From Liolophura sinensis (taxonomy: Eukaryota > Mollusca > Polyplacophora > Chitonida > Chitonidae): a stretch of DNA of 64,000 nucleotides. The translations under genes were made by a program, and so were the position numbers. The notes below the pieces were generated by a model that saw only the letters and a list, made by a program, of their open reading frames with translations, made no database searches and was not told where the DNA came from. The stretch is taken from assembly GCF_032854445.1 (NCBI RefSeq), contig NC_088302.1, positions 37,454,191-37,518,190 on the forward strand. The letters are read 5' to 3'. This document shows, piece by piece, positions 24,970 to 39,900 of this stretch (its first letter is position 1; every line of letters begins with the position of its first letter).

Positions 24970-27900
24970 GTAAGTCAGGAATACCTGGCAAAATGCGATT
25001 GTTATTTACACTGTCTTACATCTATTTACAACCACTCTTCCTACCCATGTGTTATTGAGGTATATACCGAGTTTCTAATAGCAGAATGTCTGTTGTAAGC
25101 AAGATACAGTTTTCCTGTTTATCTTTTACCTAAATTGTTTTTGTATCGAGGTAAGACCAGTTCCAGTTTCATTGTAAATTTGTTATGTTTTTATTAATCG
25201 AAATTGATTATCAGTTCAAAGTATGTTGTCTAGGATGTCATGAGGCATCCTAGAGCTGTGATGTCTGCATTATTTGTTTCACTTATTTGAGCGACTCGTG
25301 TATCTGTGTGTCTGTGCAAAAATTATCTGATAACATAATTATTAAGGTATAAATGCCAGCAAAAGATGAGATTTTTTGTCCCAAAACTGAGAACTTTGTA
25401 CAGGGGAGACCATACGCTGCACTGAATGACCTAGATTTGATGGTACTGAATTGCTTTCCAATCTTCTAGTCAAACAAAATGTGAGCGGTTTAGCTAATCG
25501 ATATAAGAAAACATCCCTTTGTGATGTGCCGATTCGCGGGCGAGAGCCATTTCCGGTTTAGTATCCTATACAGAACATTAGCTACAGCTGGCCGTAACTG
25601 CTTTACGTTCTGCCTTAGTGTTATACAGAGTGGCTATCAAACCCATACAGAGAAGAGCTGGGTATTTTGGCTAATGATGAAAGGTAAATGACGAAGGGTA
25701 AGTTTCAGCCTAAAACTGGCCCAAAGGCCCCGTCCTTTACTGCCTGTAGCTTCTTTTGGCAGTTATATTGATTCTCCTATTCCCTGTGTGGCCACTGACC
25801 TAATTGGAAGCTACGTGTCTCGAAGACGACGATTCCGTTGGTGCGCAACAAAGACCCTGCCGGCATTGGATATGTTTTACAAGAGCACATTATCCAGGCT
25901 GATTCTACACGTCATTAACATAGGCTCAGCCGAAAGTTCCCACATCCGTCCATTGAAGAAAAACCACCCAAGGTTGACTCAGGAGAGGTGATCCCGTTCT
26001 GATTGCCGGCTGTGCAAGAGCAACCAGCCGTCGTGAAGGCTCCATCTAACTCAAACTCCAGTTTATATTGATTTCTTAATTTCTGGGCCATATAACGGGC
26101 CACTATCTACTGCTGTTGATGACCAGCGGTAGCCCAGAGTCCCTACTGTATAATTACTCACAAGATAGGGTCGTGGCCGGCCAAGGTTTGTACCTTACGC
26201 CCACCTCCTGCCGACGTCGGCTCTCAAAAAACCCTTGTCCTCCCCGGCTCCTAACGTCAAATGTGATATGTATATGTATGTCTACAAAACCTTAACATCC
26301 CTGTATTCAGCTTAACAGCTGTCACACATACACCAGCGGTCATTCTTCAGAAATTCTAAAATCTCGTCATTTGATCAGTTGGTGCATGAAGAACGCAGTG
26401 GAAATCCACCGCGAATTATAGCAGTCACACATTCTTGGGGCAGTAATAAATCATCGTTACTTTGGTTCATCTTATCGGTTGTCGATTCAAATTTAACACT
26501 ACTGTTCATGGTCATTGACCTATATGCACGTGTCCCAAATACTCGTGGAGGACAGGGCGCGAACACGCTGTGAGAAACAATGGTCTTGCAGTGTTTCAGT
26601 GTTCCGTTCTCCATTGCCGATCTGAAGGCCGATATCTCGCGCAAAAAGGGGTGTTAAATCGCATCATTTGATTGTGTTAATCGGTACAAGAGCTACTTAC
26701 ATATCTACATAAATCAATGAGGTGGCCAGAATATGAAATTCATGATGTTTGAACCAAATTTTAAACAACTGATCAGAGCGCTTATACATTGTCAGTATGA
26801 AGTTGGGGTGGGAATTGATAGCATAATTGACTCCTTTCAGACAGACAGCAGGATTCAGTACTGCTCTTATACTGTACATGCAACAACAATTGTGTTTGAA
26901 AATAAAATCCCTTGATTACACATTTGCACATTCGGAAAGGAAAATGACGTGGTTGGCACTGATGTGATATGCTCCGAGCATTTTCTTTATTGCGGTATAA
27001 TGATATTTATATGCCTACATTATGTTTGCTTCGTTTTTTTTGTTCCTGAGTAAGTTGCTGTGGAAGATCTACAAGGAAATAGGGAACATTACCTTTAGCT
27101 TTCACGAAATCCACCCAAAGCAATTAATTACTTCTCAGACGTCAGTTTGTTTTTTTTCCTCCTACACTATACAATGCAACACTGTTGTTACCTCTGGAGG
27201 TGTCTTCTACTGAAGGTGTCTTCATTTACATACAAACCGATGAAATGTCACCGAAATGTGCATTGACAACATACATGTATGTCTGGGAATGCAAATTGTT
27301 TTTTAAATAAATAACTAAAATGCAATATAAGATGCACCTAATTTAACATTTTTTGTATATAAACAACAAGGTAATCGGTCATGAATCAGATAGGTTAAAT
27401 TTCAGTTAGTTTGTTAAGAAAGACCATACTGCCATTGAAAGCCAATGAGCAGCTGTTTATGTTACTAGGGTGTGTCGATATAGCCGTAAACTGTCCGTAT
27501 TTTCACACAAGACTTTATGAATAGATGTCCGTACTTTGACTCAAGACTTTATGAATAGATTCTCCTGCGTTTTTCATGGAGAAAAAGAAAAAGAGATGCA
27601 CAGAACTAAGTATGCGAGAACTCACTTGCCCGTCTATGTCGCCTTTTAGAGAAAGCTATTTCAAAATTGCATGAGATGAGCAAAACTAACGAAATCCATT
27701 AGCAATAGTGCATTGGCATCTGATGACTACATTTTATTGTCGAAAGCCAATGTGCTTCGGGACATAAAGGGAGCCTTAAGTTTTTTTGAGTCAAACTCTT
27801 CGTATGTTTTGCAACAGTGCACTAATGAATAGTTATTACTTATGTTTTGATGTTAATTAATGAAGACATTCTTTAGAAGTACCTTTTAAAACATAATGCA

Positions 27901-30900
27901 AATACATTTATTCCCAGAGACCAGCTTTTTAAAATCTCTTCATGTGGTAAAACAATTGGCCTGTTTTTATTTTCCTTTTTTTCTCCCTTCGAAGTATACA
28001 ACCTTAATTGAAGTACATGCAACAGTTTGTGAGAGTGAAGAGTGTAACTTTTTGAAATATTGTTTTTCTAAAGCTATTATTGAAAATGTAAAGGAAACTA
28101 CATTTAACAACAGAAAGAAAAATGTTCAAAGTTGTTTTGGTTAATTTGTCTCCGCTGGATTAAACGGCATTAACAAACATTTTGTGCCATTAGAGAGAAA
28201 CTGTAATTCTAGAATATTTGCCTATCTATGACGATATGCATGTTTTAAAAACAGATTGCTATACATTTGTAGATTTAACCTTTTTAAGATCGTTTAAACT
28301 GTCTAAACAGGCATTGCTAAGTTTTCGTAACTGTGGGCTCTTGGTGATCTTGGTGATTTCTGTCTTGGAGTTCTATAATTCAAAAGCTTACAATACACAA
28401 TGTTAACTGGCAAAGACTTTCATGCAATGCCAGACAGATTCACCGTAATGAATCACGTGCTATCTTGATTAAGTTCATCAGCACCGCAAATTGAATGGAA
28501 AGACATTTTTAAAAAAATGTTCCTTGCGAAGCGGCATTTTGAAGAGCAGAAAATTAATTAAGGCAAATGGTTGGAATAAGTGCTTCTCAGAATTTGAAAA
28601 TATCATCGCTGACAATCGAACGCAAGGATCCAGGTATTCATCTGCTCTTACAATACGATACCCGCGCCTCACTTTCCACGCAATATTCTCCAGTCGCAAA
28701 ATTGAACTCGTCCATATATTCCTCCTCACCGGATGAGAAAACTGTCTGTTGTATAAGAGCGGCAGTAATCAGTATTTCCCGGTTTTACCATGCTCGTGGT
28801 TTTGGAAGTGGGTAATAAGGCTATGACTGTCATACCAAATTTCAATACATTATTCTGAGGTATAAGACAGAGTATACTAGCGGCCCAAATTGCTCATCTG
28901 GTAGAGCGTCCGCTTCAGAGGGCGAGAGATGCAGGTCAATCCTGGATCGGGTCACAGCTAAGACTTTAAAAGACGAAGTTGTAGCTTCCTTGCTTGGCGT
29001 TCAGCATTTAGGTGAAGTGCAATGACTGGCTGACCCGTTTCAGTATAATGGCTCGGGTGGGGTGGTTTACTTGCCTCCTGTAAGTGGTCTCAGTGAAGCA
29101 GCGTTAGATAAACGAGCGGTGTAAATGCGTCCTGCCACAAGGAGGCACATTACGTGCACTCCAAGCACTCTTTCGTTGTCATATGACAGAAAAAATGTAA
29201 AGTACGACGTTATACCCTAAGCACTTCCTCACTCATAGTACTCGATATAGAGAGTTTCTTTGTTATGAAGCAAGTAGTTTTCTTACCTGCACACAAAGAG
29301 AATAAAAGAGAATAAAAAGTAGTTTGTTTGTATATTACATTTACATGGATAATGAAGGATGACTAATCCTGTCATAATATTGTATAAGAGAGATCTAAGC
29401 TGTCAACCTCTCTTTGCCACAACATGACTTGAAATGCAGACATTTTGTAGTGCAATCTGGCCATATTAACCATTTAAATATGACATTTGAAAAGCGTTGA
29501 ACAGATAAAAGAAAAACTATGCCTGGCCAAAAATATGTGTTACTGTTATGGAATTAGGTACGTGGGAAGGTCTTCCAGCAACATGCGGATGGTCGTGGGT
29601 TTCCACCGGGCTCTGCCCGGTTTCCTCCCACCATAATGCTAGCCGCCGCCGTATAAGTGAAATATTCTTGAGTACGGCATAAAATAATGATCAAATAAAT
29701 AAAATAAATAAATATAGAATTAGCATGAGCATACCAATTGTAATTACCATTCTGCAAACGCCCTCTGGTGTTGGATTGATGAACTAATGACTTCATGCCC
29801 GAGCCTTCATCAAGTGTCATTACTGCATTAAGCATGAATACTTCAGCTGCATTATTGACGCACTCTGGTGTATAAATAAGTAGTCAGCTAGAAAATCCCT
29901 TACATAGTGACTCTAACCAAATATGCATACACCAACAGAAATATTACTGAAAGAATCGAACAGTGAGATAGTCAGTCTATTATTCAGATGACTGAAGGAA
30001 TGGCAGCAAATATCCTGTGAACACTTCGCAATCCGCTGCTGAGTCCTGATGTGGTTACCGTTATAAATGTCATTATTGTAATAAGTTTCCACGCTCTGGT
30101 ATTGATATTATTAGATTTATTTATTTGATTGGTGTTTTACGCCGTACTCAAGAATGTTTCACTTATACGGCGGCGGCCAGCATAATGGTGGCAGGAAACC
30201 GGGCAGAGCCCGGCGAAACCCACGACCATCCGCAGGTTGCTGCAAGACCTTCCCAGGTACGGCCGGAGAGAAACTTGAACTCAAAGCAACCGCATTGGTG
30301 AGAGGCTTTCGGGTCATTACGCTGCACTAGCGCGCTAACCAACTGAGCCACAGAGGCCCCTGATATTATTAGAAAGCTATTCCTTTAATTCAAACTAATG
30401 TGAAATCAGCAATTTTTTTTCTTAGGCGTGATTAATAGATGACGTATGGACGGTTTTTTGATTTAAAAAAATGGTGTTTTCTGGACCTCAGTAAGTAGAT
30501 AACAGATGATTACAAAGCGTCTTCAACTTTAGGTGTGTTAGTATTCTAGATCTTCCTTTCCACTGCACTTTCCAACGTGTACACTTTCCCATTGTTCTCA
30601 TGTTTTAAAAGCTCATGTTTCTTTCTACTCTGAGCGTTTTCACTAACATCAGTTACGAAAGGGATTTGCTTTGTTAAATAAGATTAAGCTAGATATTTAA
30701 AATTGACTGTTATAGCGATGGGAGTGGGAGCTAACTGTGGATATTGTACTGTTGGGTATTAATGTGGCATGAACTTTACTGCAATGAGCCCGCCTAATGC
30801 TTTCAAAACACAATTGTAATCTCTTTATAAACACTTTGGTAATTAACACTCAGAGAATTGTAATCGGATCAACGGGCATATGGGAGGTTAATGGCGTTAC

Positions 30901-33900
30901 ATAAGTTTGAATGTTTTTATCATTGTATGACTATTTCATAGTTCAGAGCTGAAATATAGCTGATTTATGCTTACGCTTTCGCATCACTTTATTTACTTAT
31001 CAGTCATACTTCCGAATAGTTTACGAATGCTCTACACTATAATGGATCGTTTTGAATGTTTTATAAGATTCTAAGATTCGTGGGCGAGTTTTTCGCCAGT
31101 GACTGATACAAAATGTATTACACCACTCACCGCTAGGGTAGATTAACATAGGATTTTTCTATGCATTTATATTGCCCGTCAAGGACGTCCAGAAAACTAT
31201 AGTCTGTTAGTCAGAGACACAGACAGACACCTATTCTGTAACAGATGTCTAGAGATACTTATCCTATCATAATGCCAGAATGCCTTTAGTCTGTCAAACA
31301 TGCCCGGAGTTACCGTGTCTTTTTCAAATGCCTGTCTCATATAGCTTGAGTTACACACTCTTTGTTAGATTAGGTACTATGCCAGATAGGTAATCTATAA
31401 CAGAAACTAGGTAGTCAAAGATGTTTCTTGTGGAATCCCCAAATTTACTCACTTTTTTTCATATGCTTTCCTTGTGACATCTGTCTCACATATGCCCTGA
31501 GGCACTTAGTCTGTGACTGATTGTGTCAGTTATTTCGGCTCCCCCATCTGTTTATCATATAGGTCCTGGGCCGTTTTGTTTATCATAGGTGTCCTGGATC
31601 AGGTTGTTTATCATGGATGTCCTGGGTTAGTTTGTTTATCATGAATGTCCTGTATCAGTTTGTTTATCATAGATGTCCTGTATCAGTTTTCTTGTCATAA
31701 ATGTCCTGGATCAGTTTGTTTATCACTGGTGTCCTGTGTTAGTTGGTTTATCATAGATGTCCTGGGTCGGTTTGTTTATCATAGATGCCCTGGGTTAGTT
31801 TGTTTATCATAGATGTCCTGGATCAGTTTGTTTATCATTGGTGTCCTGGGTTAGTTTGTTTATCATAGATGTCCTGTATCAATATGTTTATCATAGATGT
31901 CATGGGTCAGTTTGTTTATCATAGATCTCCTGGGTCAGTTTGTTTATCATAGATCTCCTAGGTCAGTTTGTTTATTATAGATGTTTTGCATCAGTTTGTT
32001 TATCATACATGTCCTTATCAATGTATTTATCATAGATGTTTTGCATCATTTTGCGTCAGTTTGTTTATCATAGATCTCTTGGGTCAGTTTTGTTAATCAT
32101 AGATTTTGTTTATCATAGATGTCCTTATTAATTTGGTTATCATTGATGCCATGGGTCAGTTTGTTTATCATAGATATCCTGTATTAATTTGTTTATCATG
32201 TCTTGCATCAGCTTCTTTATCAGACACGTAGATGGCCATTAGTTTGTCTATTATAAATATCTTGGGTTCGTTTGTTTATCAAAAATGCCCTGAATCTGTT
32301 TGTTTATAATAGACATCTTGAATCAGTTGGTTTATCACAGATGCCCAGAATCAGTTTGTTTTTCACAAATGTCCTGGGTCGGTTTGTTTTCTTATAGAAG
32401 TCCTGGGTTAGGTAATATGTCACTGAGGATAATCTATCCTGAACGAGTTCGTCACAGATACCTTTATTCATTTTCTATCTCACAGATGTCATAACTTACT
32501 CTGTCTGGAAATGATGTTCTGGCTTGGTTGGCTTGTCACAGATTTATGGTTCCAGATAATATATAACTAATGTCGTGAGCGGAACGAGTCACGGTAACTG
32601 ATCGGTCCAGGATGTTCTAAAATAACTTATCTGCGACTTACGACTATTGGTAGATAAATCTAATATATTCAGATGGCCTGTTGGCGTGTTCCTTTAGAAT
32701 TTAGGGTCCTAAAAGGTATATGCAATCATGTAGTTTATCTTCAGATTTTGTGCATTAAATAAGCTGTCACAAATGACACTAGTAAGCAGTGTTTCACAGG
32801 CGTCATGGGTTTGACCGAAAGCCCTATGTGACAAACGGCATTCTGTAGCCAGTTACAGGCTTCGTCAGATGATTAGGCAGTCACACGTGTCTAGGGTTAG
32901 ATAACCTGTCACAAATATTATACTATATTAGCTAAATATTAGCTGAGACGGGTGTTAAGCTAGATAGTTTCACATATTTCTTGAAATAAATGATGATAGA
33001 AGAACAGCACAGAACAGATAGAAGAATATTAACACTCCTTACGGCTGGGTGCTCAAAGTTTTACAGATTTCAAACATTTTAAACAAATTTTCTCATTTTA
33101 CCTGTTTATTGCCTTCAGATATTGCAGTTTCTTAATTTACAACCTTTTAGGACGCCTGCCTTGAGAACCGATTAAATCCGCAGAAATGGAAAACATTAAT
33201 CTTGTTATCTCACTTTTTTGCACACCTTAACAGCAAGATTTCCAGACTTGAGCTTATCTCGAGTAGTATTAAATGAAGTTCAATTGATTCCCTCACAAAC
33301 TTCCTTACATTTCTTTGTAATTTTGCTAAATGCAAAACAAGGCACCCTTAAGAATTCCTTTTTTTCCTGTAGTATCTTTATGCAGTACTCTTATTATTAA
33401 ATATCTTTTTCTCTGTCATTATATTGGGTTAGCAATTCACTCTTTCCAAAAAATAAATGGCGTCCTATACCGGTATTTGTTTTATTAGATTCAAAGAATT
33501 CGGTTCTCAACAAAAATACTGCTTTCATGCAAAACGAGACCGTCTGATGTCTTTGGAGTCACGAATTTCCCTTTACACCTAGTGGCATGTGTATGAAAAA
33601 ACTTTTATCATTGAACATAATTTTCTTTGTCTTCATATTGGCTTAGCAATTGATTTCTCGGCAGAAAATAACTGACGTATTTCACTGTTTTTTTGTATTG
33701 AATTCAATGATTTTGTATAGAGACAATACCGCATTGTTTGATTTCAGTCGCTAGGTATCTCTATGAATTTGGTTCTCACAACATGACGAGTCTTGAGATC
33801 AAATTTTATATATGAAAGAACGTTATATTAAAATTTAAGTGCAATTACAAAAACACTTTTAAAGTATGCTTGACTTCTTGTAGTGACCACAAACTGATAT

Positions 33901-36900
33901 TCTCACATGAGACCATCTGGCTCCGTGGTATATGGGCTTCATTCTCCAAGGCAGCATAGGTTTTTGCTGGGAAGGCTTTTTACCTAGTGTTCATGTACCT
34001 ATACAGTGTGCAAGATTTTTTTATGGTTTAGACAAAACAATTATGGAATTTATAACTTTAACATAGAACCAAAATTTACTTTCTTGATATATAGTCACCC
34101 AAAAACAACATTTCTTAAGTGTACCTATTTTCAATAGACAAGCATACAGTTCTCATTGCATTCTAAATATTCTTTAGAAGCTCACAGAACTCAAGGGAAA
34201 AGGTATCAAACAACTGATCACGAATATAAAGTTTGGAACCATTCACAACCAATAAAACTGTGTGCAAGACATGCTCATAAATGTTTACACATGGATGCCA
34301 ACCTTTTCCGTCGGGCAAAATATTCCTTACCAGATTATTTGCTTACTTAAAAGTACAATAATATCTCAAATACACAGCGGCTTATTTGCTCGAGAAAATC
34401 TGAGGCGACCGCTCAATGGGATATGGGGATGGATGGAGCAATTTATTCCTGTGATTGCCCTTAGGCAACATTGCCTGTCTGGAGAACGGGGCTACAAAGC
34501 CCCGTCATATTCAGCAGCGCGTATGTATCGACAGGCCCTGTCGTGTCCCTTCGCGAAGCGTTCAAAATCCCATATAGCCAAACTGACAGGTTTTCATCCG
34601 CGAATCAATAGCTCATGGTAGCGTGAACAGATGCATCGCTTTTTAATTAATGGACGTAAACTGGTGCGGCATTGCCCCATCGCGCTTTGCCCCACAGTAC
34701 GGAGATATCCAAATGTAAAGACAAACAATGGCTGCAGCCATCCTTTGGAAGGGGACGAGCACGAGGTACTTCGTGTACAATGACCTGTATTATCACGCAG
34801 TGTATATCTGCGCCTAGCCAATCTATCTTTGGCAAAACAACTTTGGCATGTAATATTTTAACCCATTACTCCATTTTCAAAAGCGCGGAGAGAAGCTTTT
34901 TGGCGTTTGTCAATGTCTTTGTGGGTTTTTCACGTTACTCCAATAATTAAGTATCGACTCCATTCTTCTGGTAACATTTAATCCATTTCTGTGTCTTCTG
35001 GACCAGACAGAATATGTCGTGTTTTTGAAGTGACTTGACACTGGGGAACAAGATTATGTAGAGGGAAAGCTAGGAAAAAGCTGACTGTCCCATAACTTTT
35101 TTACAACGTGCAACAAATTTTTTGGTAAAAGGATGGCCCTGTCTAGCTCGAATGATTAAGCGCCGACCTGCCCTTGTCCAATGAAGTCGCAAGTTCGAAT
35201 CCAGCTCTCAATGCGTCCTCTGCGACTTCAAGTTAGGGGTTGTCCATCCATAAAAATTATTCCCACCTTTATATGAGTGAAAAATTCTTCAGTACTATGT
35301 TCAACACTAGTCTAATGAATAAATGTACTGTGCTCAAGGGATAGTTCCATATTTGATGACAAATCATGCCCTGTTTAGTTTTAATTAAATTGTACCTATA
35401 TATTGCAACCTGAACGCAGCAGTCAGCTGTATACCTATGCCTATATATAGCTCTGTTATATACCTGGACGTGAATGATAAAAGTGATCATATTCATGACC
35501 GTTACACCCTCTATCGACAACTCTATCACGCATGCGTCACATATTTTATCAAGAGGTTGAGCCCGGAAATCAAGTGCTTAAAATCCAGTGGCATTGTCCT
35601 CAACATAAAAAAGTAATCAGGCGTAAAATCGATGATACGTTTTCTCTGTGATTCAAATATAGAACGCTTCCATGACCTTATAAATTCAACTTGGTTGAGG
35701 GACGGGGCTTGGAACGCTACTCTGGTAATACTCTCCTGGAACATTTATTTGATTATGCAGATTTTGTCCGGGCTTAGGTCCGTGTTTTCAAAGCTTCACG
35801 TCATATCTACATTTGCCATTGCATGACTCGAATATATGTTTAATTCTGATGCAAAAAAGAACAGAACAAACAAAACATGAACTGTCTGGGAAGGAGAATA
35901 ATCATGGATATGAAGTCGACCATTGAATGTATTACTGGCCTCACGTTTTGCATTTGTTTCGTATTTTTCTCTGGTCCCTGTATATTGTTGGTCGACTAGA
36001 TTATTAGGCTTCTGTATATGGCTTAAAAACTGAAAAATGTGAAGCTCACTCACACGAATAACAAGCCCCGCTGTGGGTTTGAAAAAGTCATGCATTTCTA
36101 AACTAATGCAGTTTTTCTGGTAAGAAAAAGTGAGTTCAAAATTCGGTTTGCAATAATATGTTCTCACACAATAAACCAGAAGAACAAAGGTCACTCACCC
36201 CAATGTGTTGTATGAGTTTTCTGACGTTCATTTCTTAATCATATTAATCAATGTATCGTATCACACCTTATAATACTAATCACTTACCATAAAGGACATT
36301 CCACACAAACGACATTAAGGTCATTTTCCAAATAACGTTTAGCGGAAACCATAACAGAGCCTTAGAGAAAGTATATTATGTAAGAATTAAGAAGAAGTCA
36401 TCTTGGGAGAAAAAAACATTCAGCAGTTTAATGATGCCCTAAGTATATCTTTCTTTTATAGAGAAACAGATGCACGTCTGAATTTCATGGTGTGATAATG
36501 ACTTGATCGTAAACAATCCTGCTGTTCTTTTTGTCCCTGATACGAATGAATGCTTTCCATTGTAGTGAAACCCCTTCGGATTGGCATGGACGTGAAGATA
36601 GCCAGCTTCGACAGTATATCTGAAGTAAACATGGTATGCTATCTTTTTTTATATATATTTTATTATGGTCCACAATTCCGTATCATTTCTCTGTAATTAA
36701 TATCTAAATGCAGAGATTACGCCACAATTGGAATTCAGCCTCACAGCTTTGTCAGGCATTTGGTGAGGGGCGGAGCATCCCCTAGGCACTGTCCGGTTTC
36801 CTCCAGCCATAAAGCCTGACCACAGTCATAATGAAACACTCTTGAGTACGGTGTATAACACCAATGAAATCAAGTAAACAAATAAACAAGTAAATAAATA

Positions 36901-39900
36901 CATAAATAAATATATAAAGATAAATACATAAGAAGTATCTCGCCCCAGATATATTATACACATGGGAGGCTTATTATGCTTTTACAAAGTATACTTAGCA
37001 ACTTTTGGAAATGACTCATTATTCGTTTGAAGCTTGCAATAGTACAAATTGTACCTTGCTTTCTTGACAGATATACAGATAATTTAGCCTTTAGGACACA
37101 TAATTTAAGGAATGCTCGATTACCTAAATAATTCAGTAGCGTTCTGCTTAAATAATTAGGCTTACGTAGCGGTGAGATGCTGGGATATATTGGAAGGCGT
37201 GTATGAAGGTTAACGGTTCTCGACAATAAACTCTAGAAGTGTGAAATCAAATGAGCAGGTACTCAAAATTGAATTGACAGGACAAGGTGGTATATTCAAT
37301 AGCCACATCAGTGCCGCAATTCTGGCTGTCGGCACACGCGTCAAGATAGGAAGACACCTTGAAAAGAACCGTTTTATATTGGTCACATTATGTAAATTGG
37401 TATTTTTATACGTCTTACAAGCATAGTGCCCTGCCGTGCGACCTCCTAGATAGAAGCCATTAGTGGCTGAAGGCCACAGCGCCTCTTGTCGGCATTAATT
37501 CATCCCCTTCTGCTGCCCTATCCTATGATACAATTGAATGCATCAACACACGTTCTTCAGCTTTGCAGCCCCATGCCGGAGCTCTAAGCTTAATTAAACA
37601 TTACGCAACCGAAGACGAAATCAATCAACATGCTTTGAGTTCTACGTTACTTTTAGCTATAAAAACACTGTTTACAATTCCAGTCATGTCCGACTCCAAG
37701 CAATTGGCGGAGATTCCCCTGGTCGTTGAAGATCTTTGCAGTGAACTTAGGGCCACTGGAATTTTTAAAATGGCATAGATCAAAAGACGTCTTTCACCAA
37801 CGCTAGAAAAAAGTTCAGCGCAAGGCTTTTAAACGTAGGCACTATGGACCTCTTTCCCCAGAAGGAAATGAGAGGCTTTCGCTCTGCTGTCCTGACAAAT
37901 TTACACTGTGTCCGACATAGACACGCTATGAAAACCTTTTTTTGTAAATATGTGCCTTTTTTGCTGGTTTGAGAGCGACGACAGACTTAACCATTCCCTC
38001 AGTATGTCACGTTTGAGGCTGAAAGAAATTCCACTCTTTGTTAGCTTATAGATTGTGATATAGGTCAGAACTAAAGGCGGATGGTAAAAGTTTCTGAGCA
38101 GTGCCATTAACTCTGGCCATTGGTAGCCAATGAGCCACCGGCCACATGTCATTTAGTACGTGTAATGAGAAGAGGCACTGTATGACGTTTGTTAGTTACC
38201 CTCTAGAAAAGGCGAACTTTTCTATTAGATCTGCAAAAAAGGGCAATGTGCAGAGACTGTTTCTCTTACATGGCTATTTTCTATTGCAGGACTACACTAT
38301 CACGTTATACCTCAACCAATATTGGAAAGACGAACGTCTCAAGTTCACAGATGACAATATCTCTTTGACATTAACGGGAGACTTTGCAGAAAAAATCTGG
38401 GTGCCGGATACTTTCTTTGCAAACGATAAAAACTCTTTTCTGCACGATGTGACGGAAAAGAATAAGATGATAAAGCTACACGGTGATGGGACTATAGTCT
38501 ACGGTATGAGGTAAGATGCATCCTTCGATATAAAGTTAAATGTTTTACACAAATAGGAAACACTGAATGTTCGAACCCATACCTTGTCTCATTAAAGCGC
38601 TGCTTCCATGGAAAATGCTAAATGAAAATGACATGAGGCAGTAGGGAAAGTCCTCACTGGCCGATTCTCCCAATGAGTTCTCCTCGAGGACAATTAACCC
38701 TTTGTCCGTGGCCAATTCTACAAAGCCATTTTGGATTTGAAAATCAAACCTTTATATACAATTTTAGGCCTTATAAAATAAAATTTTAAGTAAGCAGCTC
38801 ATAAATGTCACCCCAACACAAACATGTCAAAATCTAAGCATTGCGAGGATTTTTTTCAATTTGACGTAAGTCAGAAATGGCTTTGTGAAATCGGCCTTTG
38901 CTTCCTGTTGTTTAACTAAGGCTTTAAGTCAGGAGGTTTGTCAGTTAGATGGCAAGGTGTGGTAATTTCTTCATGATTCATTCTCTGGATGGTTGCCAGA
39001 CGACACCCTTCATTATAAAGGTCAAGAACAACCGGACTGAGTTTCATGGTATGCAAGTTAACAAGGTTCCGATATATGTATGTGTTCGAAATTATTAGTA
39101 TGGTTTGCCTTTTATAAACCTATGTATACTAACGAGTTTTATTTGAACTAGCACTCGCAAAAGCAAGTGGCAGCGTTGTTCATCAACAATGCGGAATCCT
39201 GACCATTCATTGTCGCAACTCACTGAAAATTTTAATTAAGTAACCCTACAACAAAGACTTTCCTTCACTGCCTCTCTTCTGATGTGTATACATGTAGGTA
39301 CAACAGCATCAGTTCAATTTTGTTTTCGTCAAAGTGTCAAGAAGGGGGCTATAGAAGATACTTGAAACTGTTTTACTAAGTCAAAACAATGTAAAACATG
39401 TTTGTCATCGAACGTTGTCCAATATTGCAAATGTGTGCCAATCGCAGTTTTAGCCATAGCTTTCTCTACACAGTGCCCATCTGATGTCACCACTATCTAT
39501 TCTGATTTGTCATTTTCCTTTTTTGTCTTTTTGAAAAGGAAACTGGTCATATAATAAAAGCAAATTTTACTAAAGATGAAGGCTATAGCGGAGACATTAT
39601 GAATTGTTACCAACGACTGACTAAGCATATAACTGCTCAAATAGTGAAAGGTAGTGAAGAATAGTAATAAGAGATGCACAGTAATAAGGGATTGGCAGTT
39701 ATTCATAGTCCATACCCAGATTGTAATGTCTCAAAATCCTGAATATGGAATAATTTAAAATGTATTGAAATGCTACGATTCTTCACTTTTCTAGGCAATG
39801 ACTGTACGTGCAACAAGAGCGCTTTTCGCTTTAATTGTACATTGATTCATTCCACGCATCACAATATCGATTTATTATAACATAAGTGCAATTTCGAAAC

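Larger units (their letters stand above)
24970..36565 (+). other. Beta gene intron 1 (11.6 kb)
   Basis: GTAAGT donor and TTGTAG acceptor, phase 1. It holds a 34-bp duplication, two SINE families, a 28-bp minisatellite and a duplicated 105-bp segment. No further exon was recognised inside it; all conserved residues are accounted for by exons 1 and 2. Confidence 0.85.

Noticed and set aside
30290-30360. tRNA gene on the minus strand
   Set aside because: It has a good box A but lacks a proper anticodon arm and T-arm closure, and it is continuous with a SINE core and tail between target-site duplications.
31546-32490. CRISPR-like array
   Set aside because: The units are contiguous and imperfect with no unique spacers, and the context is a eukaryotic intron.
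35131-35205. tRNA gene on the plus strand
   Set aside because: Box B is good, but the arms do not pair as a complete cloverleaf, and a SINE body and tail follow.
38146-38289. Open frame extending upstream of beta exon 3
   Set aside because: The acceptor at 38288-38289 and the exact 221-bp conserved exon show that this part is intronic.
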